The position numbers were made by a program, and so were the translations under genes. Shown here in pieces: positions 32,241 through 37,041 of a stretch of DNA of 37,041 bases (its first letter is position 1; every line of letters starts with the position of its first letter). The notes beneath the pieces are model-generated. The model was not told the origin of the DNA, did no database searches, and saw only the letters and a program-made list of their open reading frames with translations. The DNA comes from CAYJDG01 sp964368875. GTDB taxonomy: Bacteria > Pseudomonadota > Alphaproteobacteria > Micavibrionales > Micavibrionaceae. The DNA is taken from positions 1-37,041 of the forward strand of contig CAYJDG010000020.1 in assembly GCA_964368875.1 (NCBI GenBank). The letters are read 5' to 3'.

Positions 32241-32686
32241 GTTTTTCGAATGCTGGCCAGCAGGTCGCTCAGTATTTGCGCGGGGTCACTCAACTCATGA
32301 TGATGATGGCTGAAGATTTCAATGAGTTCATGCGGGTTCATGGTCACGATCTTCATCTGGACGTAAAAGGCGGGGATGAATCTCTGTTCCTGCGCTTGCA
32401 GGACTCATCTGAGCGCGCCGAGGTCAACCGCAGCCTGATAGCGATTGGCATAGGGTATGATAATACTAAGGGGCAAATGTCATTTGTTATCAATCTTGAT
32501 ACTGACTCGCCAAGTGAGATGGCTGAAACATTTTATCCGCTCGACGGCCAGTCCATGGACGTGATGAAACGCAGGTGCGTGGCGGAAATCCTGATGATTG
32601 CAGGACCAGTGGCGGGCGCCGAATATATGGCCTATCATAGGGAGAAGTTTAACGCCCTCCTGCCAACCGAACGTAAGCTCCACTGA
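32237..32686 (+). CDS. Orphan protein, 149 residues, GTG start
   Basis: Unrecognised. The frame opens at 32171, but the GTG at 32237 forming a GTGA overlap with the preceding stop is the likely start (VSFSNAGQQVAQYL). The order is an N-terminal helix with four Met in a row (LMMMMAEDFNEFMRVHG), strands (LHLDVKGGDESLFLRLQDS, SLIAIGIGYDNTKGQMSFVINLD) and a C-terminal helix (VMKRRCVAEILMIAGPVAGAEYMAYHREKF). The helix-strands-helix order resembles the other small orphan proteins here, though no clear sequence match was found. fliJ starts 3 bp after its stop, so it belongs to the fliJ transcript. Confidence 0.68.
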   Translation: MSFSNAGQQVAQYLRGVTQLMMMMAEDFNEFMRVHGHDLHLDVKGGDESLFLRLQDSSERAEVNRSLIAIGIGYDNTKGQMSFVINLDTDSPSEMAETFYPLDGQSMDVMKRRCVAEILMIAGPVAGAEYMAYHREKFNALLPTERKLH

Positions 32687-32689
32687 AAC

Positions 32690-33112
32690 ATGGCCGATCT
32701 CAATCCCCTCATCAGACTGCGCAAGTACCGGGTCGAGGAAAAACAGAAAATCCTCGCCGATCTTTTTCGGGAAGCGGAAAAGATCGAAGGCCGCAAAGCT
32801 GATTTGCTGGCGCAAAAGGATCATGAGCAGAAAATCGCCGAAGAAAAACAGGATTACGAAACCCATACGGCATTCACCCTGTTCGCTGAGCGCGTGCGTG
32901 GCGAAGTCGAACTGCTCGATCAGGTTCTAGCCAAACTCGATACCCGGATAGCGATTGCGCAGGAAGCAATGCGCGAAGCGTTTGGTGAACTCAAAAAAAT
33001 CGAGATCATTCAGGAAAACCGTGACGAAGACGCTGCCAAGGAAGTGCTCAAACGAGAAGGCCAGGTTCTCGACGAAGTGGCACTCGAGGGTTTCCGCCGC
33101 AAGGAAGAATAA
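32690..33112 (+). CDS. fliJ: Flagellar export protein FliJ
   Basis: A 140-residue almost fully helical, charged protein: LNPLIRLRKYRVEEKQKILADLFREAEKIEGRKADLL, EAMREAFGELKKIEII and KREGQVLDEVALEGFRRKEE. This two-helix coiled coil of about 140 residues is typical of FliJ, the central stalk of the FliI hexamer. FliJ sequences are poorly conserved, so the name also relies on fliI being upstream. It starts 3 bp after the orphan gene. It converges with the pilin-like genes, with 3 bp between, and no terminator is seen. Confidence 0.85.
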   Translation: MADLNPLIRLRKYRVEEKQKILADLFREAEKIEGRKADLLAQKDHEQKIAEEKQDYETHTAFTLFAERVRGEVELLDQVLAKLDTRIAIAQEAMREAFGELKKIEIIQENRDEDAAKEVLKREGQVLDEVALEGFRRKEE

Positions 33113-33115
33113 ATC

Positions 33116-33859
33116 CTAGCGCGGTAAAATGACGTGGTAATATCCATACGGGTTGTTATAGGCTGGAAGATCGTGTCTGCGGATGCAGGCGTCACGGCTA
33201 CCAAAGAAGCGCGTGTTCTGGTCGACACCGCTGTTCGAGGTCGGGACCTGAAATGTCCCGTTAAAGAAATCAGTCCCCTGCGGCTCATATCCGGATAACT
33301 GTTCGTTCAGATCAGTTGGTACGCTGAACGTAACGCCGATCTTGCGGTTGATTTCTGTGCAGGCCTCGAGATTAAATCCATGTACATAGAGAACCAGATC
33401 GGCACACGACGCTGCGAGGCAGCTGGTACCCACATTCTGCACATCGAACATGCCTGCGATATTGTAATTGCCGTACTGGTAGACCGTGACATAGGTGGGA
33501 TCGAGAAGATCGGCGGGCATGCTTGCCTCATAGGCTACATTTCCACCAGCCGGGTGAAAGACATGACAACTGAAATTTGCTGGCGACGCCGCGTTATAAT
33601 ACGGACCGCTGCCGGAAAAAGGTGGCGGCTCGAAGCTAAGCTGATTGGCCGTGCACCCATTGCTTAATATCAGGCGCAGGACCGTATTATCCAGCAGGGC
33701 CGCATACTGCATCATACGTGAGACCGAAACGGAAATTTTTTCAGATGAGGCGTTGCCGCCGCCCGAGCGCGTCGACTGGGTTACGGCATAGGAAAGGGCC
33801 GCGAACAAAGCGACGGCAATCAATATTAGAAAAAGTACATTTCCGGCTTGTGTACGCAT
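33116..33859 (-). CDS. Pilin-like secreted protein, paralogue of the adjacent gene
   Basis: 247 residues. A very short N-terminus (MRTQAG) is followed by a hydrophobic helix NVLFLILIAVALFAALSYAV, like a class III (type IV pilin) signal, with Gly before the putative cleavage site. The usual Glu5 of the mature pilin is missing. Six cysteines in the remainder suggest disulfides outside the cytoplasm. It shares with the next gene L-S-N-x-C-x3-Q-x-S-F-E, CxxFxPAGGN, Cx2IN, FNGTF/FTGTY and the C-terminal H-V-I/L-I/L-PR. It may be a minor pilin or a pseudopilin. No other pilus genes are visible, so the assembly system is unknown. It lies 31 bp after its paralogue. Confidence 0.78.
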   Translation of the reverse strand: MRTQAGNVLFLILIAVALFAALSYAVTQSTRSGGGNASSEKISVSVSRMMQYAALLDNTVLRLILSNGCTANQLSFEPPPFSGSGPYYNAASPANFSCHVFHPAGGNVAYEASMPADLLDPTYVTVYQYGNYNIAGMFDVQNVGTSCLAASCADLVLYVHGFNLEACTEINRKIGVTFSVPTDLNEQLSGYEPQGTDFFNGTFQVPTSNSGVDQNTRFFGSRDACIRRHDLPAYNNPYGYYHVILPR

Positions 33860-33890
33860 GCTTCAATAACGATTTCGTGCGGTATTCAGT

Positions 33891-34652
33891 TCAACGCGGA
33901 ATCAGGACGTGCGCGTAAACATAGGCATTTGGTGCAGCACCGCCGCCGCCCGTAAAGCTGTTGATCTTGAGACAAACAGCGTTGTGGTTATCAAACAAAG
34001 GCTCGGTGATCTGGTCGGTGTAGGCGTAAGTGCCCGTAAACAAAGCAGCCCCGATGCGGTTGGTCGGGTTGTTCGCCCATGGCGGTTCGGTCGTTGCGGT
34101 GCCGATACCAAGATGCTGGTTGATGGCGATGCAAACGCTGCGGTTCAGGAACGGTACAAACATCGCCAGTTCAACGCCCGGAGCCAAGCCTGCGCCGGTT
34201 GGTTGGGTGCCGATACTGTAAAACCCGATACCGCCATTAAAAAACGGTTGGCCATAAAGACTGTGGGCAGAAAAACTTGGTTCAAGCTGGGTCGGGACCA
34301 ATCTCAGTAATTGCATGTTGCCGCCAGCCGGGTCGAACAGATTGCACGCTTTTGAGGGCGGCGCTGAGGGGTTGGTATATCCGGCGACTAAGGAATTTTC
34401 GAAACTAATTTGCGTATCCGAACAGCTATTGCTGAGGCGGATCCGCGTGATGGCGCTTTCCATCGAACTGCCGAACTGGACGATTGCGCCTGCATCGATT
34501 TCGGAGCGTTCGCGGTCTGGGTTGCTGGCGTTGGTGCGCATTGTCTGCGAGATCGCGAAAGAGAGCGCCCCGAACAGGACGACTGCAATCAGGATCAGGA
34601 AGAGGACGTTTCCGGTTTGGCCGGTGCGGTAAGTCTGGAGGTCAGACGACAT
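33891..34652 (-). CDS. Pilin-like secreted protein, paralogue of the adjacent gene
   Basis: 253 residues: N-terminal MSSDLQTYRTGQTG, then hydrophobic NVLFLILIAVVLFGALSFAI, the same pilin-like helix without Glu5. Shared motifs with the neighbour are RLSNSCSDTQISFEN, CNLFDPAGGN, CIAINQHLG, LFTGTYAY and AHVLIPR at the end. The middle is rich in Phe, Tyr, Asn and Pro, as expected of an extracellular beta domain. The pair is probably one transcript. The starts were taken at the first ATG because it directly precedes the short pre-helix leader. The function is unknown; adhesion or pseudopilus tip is inference. Confidence 0.78.
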   Translation of the reverse strand: MSSDLQTYRTGQTGNVLFLILIAVVLFGALSFAISQTMRTNASNPDRERSEIDAGAIVQFGSSMESAITRIRLSNSCSDTQISFENSLVAGYTNPSAPPSKACNLFDPAGGNMQLLRLVPTQLEPSFSAHSLYGQPFFNGGIGFYSIGTQPTGAGLAPGVELAMFVPFLNRSVCIAINQHLGIGTATTEPPWANNPTNRIGAALFTGTYAYTDQITEPLFDNHNAVCLKINSFTGGGGAAPNAYVYAHVLIPR

Positions 34653-34719
34653 AAAATCGCTTATAAATAAATGAATTTTCTAATACGCAGTGTCCACTAT
34701 TTTGGCCGCAGTATCAAGC

Positions 34720-36546
34720 TCAGCCGATCTGAACGCTGTCGACCATCTCTGCCGGGACATCAATTCCGACCCAGTGTTCAGGCTTGAACTGAAAGGACAG
34801 CTCGCCATGCAAGTTGGATTTCTCCATGGCGTTGACGTACAGACCTTTCATCGTCCGCTGCATCGGGACGCTTAAGGGGGCTTTGGTGCGCATGATCATG
34901 TCGAGGCGCTCGGGCTGCATAAAGCCGTCAATCTGCACATTGCCCATGCGCGAAAGGCGCAGATCGAACAGAAAGCGGAGCAATTTTGAGCGGCGGTCGC
35001 GGTCCGGATCACCGTCTTCGTCCTTCATACGTTTGTAATAAAGCGGCAGCTTGTGCACCTGCTGGTCATGGTAAAAGGGCAGGATCGCGGCGCGCCAGTC
35101 CTGTGGCAGTGCCAGCGTTTCGGTGCGCCCCGCGAGAGCCAGATCGCCTGAGGCCGCGCGGAGGATGTCGCCTTTGCCGCTCTGGCGCAGCAGGGCCATG
35201 GTTTGAGGCTGTAAAAGGTTTTCGAGATCGCCCGATCGCATCACCGAGATAAAAAACATGGCGAGCCCGCCAAGATTTTGGGGTTGGGCAGGGGAAGGCA
35301 ACATTTGAGTCAGGCCATGGGCGATTGCTGGATTGACCTGATGAATGGCCTGCATCAGTTCCCCCATGCTGTCCCAGACTCCGGGTTGGACCCAACTGCT
35401 CAAAGGCAGGGTCACGGGGGTGAGAGGCTGGGCCTGCGGCAGGACTGTCACCAGAACCGGGCTACCCGGTTTCAGGTTATTGGTCTGGAACTGGGCGACA
35501 TATAACTGCTCGCCTCCATCCGGCAGCGGCAGGCTGAGCACGGGCAAATTGTTGGTCGTAAAGCCGACGACTTGGGCGGGTAAAACCTGTGGCGGAAGTC
35601 CCGGGGTTGGAGCTGGCTGGGTTTGGCCGGATGTGGGTATGACCTGCACCTGCGCCGGAAGCATCGGCTGGGGCACGCCGGCCCTCAACGGCGCCGCGAA
35701 GGTAGCCGCAATCTGTACATCGAGAGGCTTTGTTAAGCTAAAAGGCTTTGTCGGCTCGTATCGTATCGTATTTAAAATATCTTCTTTATCAATAGGTTGC
35801 CCTGGTATAGTTGCTGGTGGGATGAGGGTGGGTTCCTCTTGTGGCGGTTGAGGTAGCCCGCTGCTCATTCGCGTTAATAGAGCGGTCAAATCAGCCTTGA
35901 GGGTCTGCGCCTGAGGCGGAAGCGAGTCAATCAAAGTCGTCAATGCGGCAAGCAAAGCTTCCTGCGGCAGGGCTCCGACTTGTCCGGATTGGAGCGGAAC
36001 GCTGGCAACCTGCCCGGGCGGAATCGGGATCAGGCGTAAATTTTGTCCAGCTTGCAACGGAGCGGCTGGTAATTTTATGGCAACGAGATCGGCCAGCTTC
36101 GTGGCTGCGGCTTTCAGCGCTTCATCGATTTCAGTCGCCTTGATCGTGGCCCCGCGGTCCAGTTTGAGAGCCGCGGCAAGCTGCCCGGCCAAGGTCGGCG
36201 GCGGCGTGGTCGGTGCAGAGTTTGCTGGCGGCGGCGCGGTGGCAGGGGCAGGGCGCAGTGTTGCCTGTTGTGGCATGCGGCCAGCGGGAATTTCCAATTC
36301 AAGACGTTGTCCGGTTGGCAGGCTCTGGCGGTCGCGCAGCATGACGGCGATGGTGCCCCGATCGGTTTCTACCTGGACAGAGCCATCAGGGTTTTGCCCT
36401 GTCACCACGCCCTGAACTTTTACGGGGGCGGTATTGTTCTTCAAAGCGTCGGGAAGATTGACGACACGCACGGCGATATCAAGCGCAACCGTTTGTGTGG
36501 CGATGCGACTGAGGGCAGAAGGAGGAAGGCCTGACAGGTTCGACAT
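34720..36546 (-). CDS. Pro-rich FliK-like flagellar hook-length control protein
   Basis: 608 residues. The first 100 form an OB-like segment (VKVQGVVTGQNPDGSVQVETDRGTIAVML). Residues 100-430 are long Pro/Gln/Ala/Leu-rich stretches (APPPANSAPTTPPPTLAG; TSGQTQPAPTPGLPPQVLPA). The C-terminal 180 residues form a compact domain, FLFDLRLSRMGNVQIDGFMQ and LSVPMQRTMKGLYVNAMEKSNLHGELSFQF, which resembles the Flg_hook (FliK C-terminal) pattern of a strand pair with G-x-V-x-I followed by a helix. A long flexible ruler plus such a domain fits FliK. Sequence support is moderate, and the flagellar context helps. The upstream region has four evenly spaced TTAA. Confidence 0.65.
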   Translation of the reverse strand: MSNLSGLPPSALSRIATQTVALDIAVRVVNLPDALKNNTAPVKVQGVVTGQNPDGSVQVETDRGTIAVMLRDRQSLPTGQRLELEIPAGRMPQQATLRPAPATAPPPANSAPTTPPPTLAGQLAAALKLDRGATIKATEIDEALKAAATKLADLVAIKLPAAPLQAGQNLRLIPIPPGQVASVPLQSGQVGALPQEALLAALTTLIDSLPPQAQTLKADLTALLTRMSSGLPQPPQEEPTLIPPATIPGQPIDKEDILNTIRYEPTKPFSLTKPLDVQIAATFAAPLRAGVPQPMLPAQVQVIPTSGQTQPAPTPGLPPQVLPAQVVGFTTNNLPVLSLPLPDGGEQLYVAQFQTNNLKPGSPVLVTVLPQAQPLTPVTLPLSSWVQPGVWDSMGELMQAIHQVNPAIAHGLTQMLPSPAQPQNLGGLAMFFISVMRSGDLENLLQPQTMALLRQSGKGDILRAASGDLALAGRTETLALPQDWRAAILPFYHDQQVHKLPLYYKRMKDEDGDPDRDRRSKLLRFLFDLRLSRMGNVQIDGFMQPERLDMIMRTKAPLSVPMQRTMKGLYVNAMEKSNLHGELSFQFKPEHWVGIDVPAEMVDSVQIG

Positions 36547-36568
36547 CCCTCAAGTATACACCGCTGTC

Positions 36569-36620
36569 CCTTAATAAAAAGATCATTAAGGCCTTGATAT
36601 CTTAAGAACAATTTTTTTAA
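36569..36620. promoter_or_regulatory. Evenly spaced TTAA elements and inverted repeat before the FliK-like gene
   Basis: TTAA lies at 36571, 36586, 36602 and 36617 (steps of 15, 16 and 15 bp). The first two form an inverted repeat CCTTAAT / ATTAAGG with 9 bases between. This is the 130-bp divergent region between the FliK-like gene and the deaminase. It may hold regulator sites, but the region is AT-rich. Confidence 0.3.
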
Positions 36621-36676
36621 CAAATAAAACGGGGAGTCTATATATTTCCTAGTGCATATTCCAACGGAGGAAATGA

Positions 36677-37041
36677 ATGGCCTTTATTACAGCAGATGCC
36701 GCGGTTACTGACGATGTCCTGCGGCAGATTGCCTACACGCCGACCAAAGAGCTGGATAGCCAAGTCGACCCGGCTTTTATACGCAATCTGACAGATCAAC
36801 AATTCATGCGTCTGGCTGTCTTGCTGGCCGAAAAAGGCGACAGTGAAGGCGGCTGCCCGATTGGAGCCGTTGTCATCGACACGAAGACCCGCGCCATTCT
36901 TGGTAAAGGCCACAATCGGATGATGCAGGACGAAGTGCCGTATTGGCACGGCGAAACCGATGCTATCGCCGATGCTTCTCGTAATGTCGGTTTAAAAAAT
37001 CTTGATCTCAGCAAAACCACCATCTTTACCAGCCTCAGCCC
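36677..37041 (+). CDS. Cytosine/nucleoside deaminase-like protein, 3' end outside the window
   Basis: A frame that runs off the right edge (121 codons visible). GGAGG is followed after 6 bases by the ATG at 36677; an out-of-frame ATG at 36673 is not used. Visible signatures are FMRLAVLLAEKG, CPIGAVVID, LGKGHNRMMQD, the zinc and proton-shuttle motif WHGETDAIADA (His and catalytic Glu) and TIFTSLSP just before the edge, where the PCxxC zinc ligands should follow. The GHN...HGE...TSLSP series is closer to the yeast Fcy1-type cytosine deaminase than to the tRNA deaminase TadA. An N-terminal extension of about 45 residues is unusual. It is divergent from the FliK-like gene. Confidence 0.85.
   Translation, partial: MAFITADAAVTDDVLRQIAYTPTKELDSQVDPAFIRNLTDQQFMRLAVLLAEKGDSEGGCPIGAVVIDTKTRAILGKGHNRMMQDEVPYWHGETDAIADASRNVGLKNLDLSKTTIFTSLS

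Overview
The window looks like a chromosome segment of a free-living, flagellated alphaproteobacterium. The basis is a full set of alphaproteobacterial cell-cycle genes: ctrA, the phosphotransferase chpT, a MipZ-like division-plane ATPase and a TipF-like EAL protein. They sit with flagellar export genes (fliI, fliJ, a FliK-like protein), a Yej peptide transporter and KDO/O-antigen genes. The two proteins with a hydrophobic pilin-like N-terminus and several orphan families would fit a Micavibrio-like lineage, but that placement is an inference. No tRNA, rRNA, insertion sequence, prophage or CRISPR array was seen. There is one assembly gap of 100 N at 24696-24795.

Layout. (1) 1-1014: the 3' part of an Ala/Pro-rich protein with two YDVP motifs, ending in a shared terminator. 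(2) 1056-7530, minus strand: mipZ, galU, chpT, a short cheA, cheY, cheR and purH, a cluster joining division-site placement, the CtrA phosphorelay and a chemotaxis-type signalling module. (3) 7626-9404, plus: an aminopeptidase P. (4) 9464-9670, minus: rpsU with a TTG start. (5) 9800-23828, minus: a tightly packed run of pyrD, tipF-like, HAD, yejA, kdsB, O-antigen ligase-like, histidine phosphatase-like, yejB, yejE, M20 peptidase, GNAT and yejF. Many of these genes overlap by 1-8 bp. The Yej importer genes are interrupted by three cell-surface or unrelated genes.

(6) 23956-24930, plus: a HI0933-type flavoprotein broken by the assembly gap. (7) 24927-27387, minus: two small orphan proteins, pgsA and ctrA. 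(8) 27636-33112, plus: three unrecognised genes carrying four copies of one novel domain, then fliI, csbD, two overlapping orphan genes and fliJ. (9) 33116-36546, minus: two paralogous pilin-like proteins and a FliK-like protein. (10) 36677 to the right edge, plus: the start of a cytosine-deaminase-like gene.

The best candidate for something undescribed is the four-copy domain family at 27636-29861, between ctrA and fliI. It shares the 248 bp ctrA upstream region, which carries six TTAA CtrA-type half-sites within 53 bp. No stretch of more than 300 bases lacks a gene. The longest gaps are 27388-27635 (the ctrA control region) and 12030-12241 (which holds an inverted repeat before the GNAT gene).
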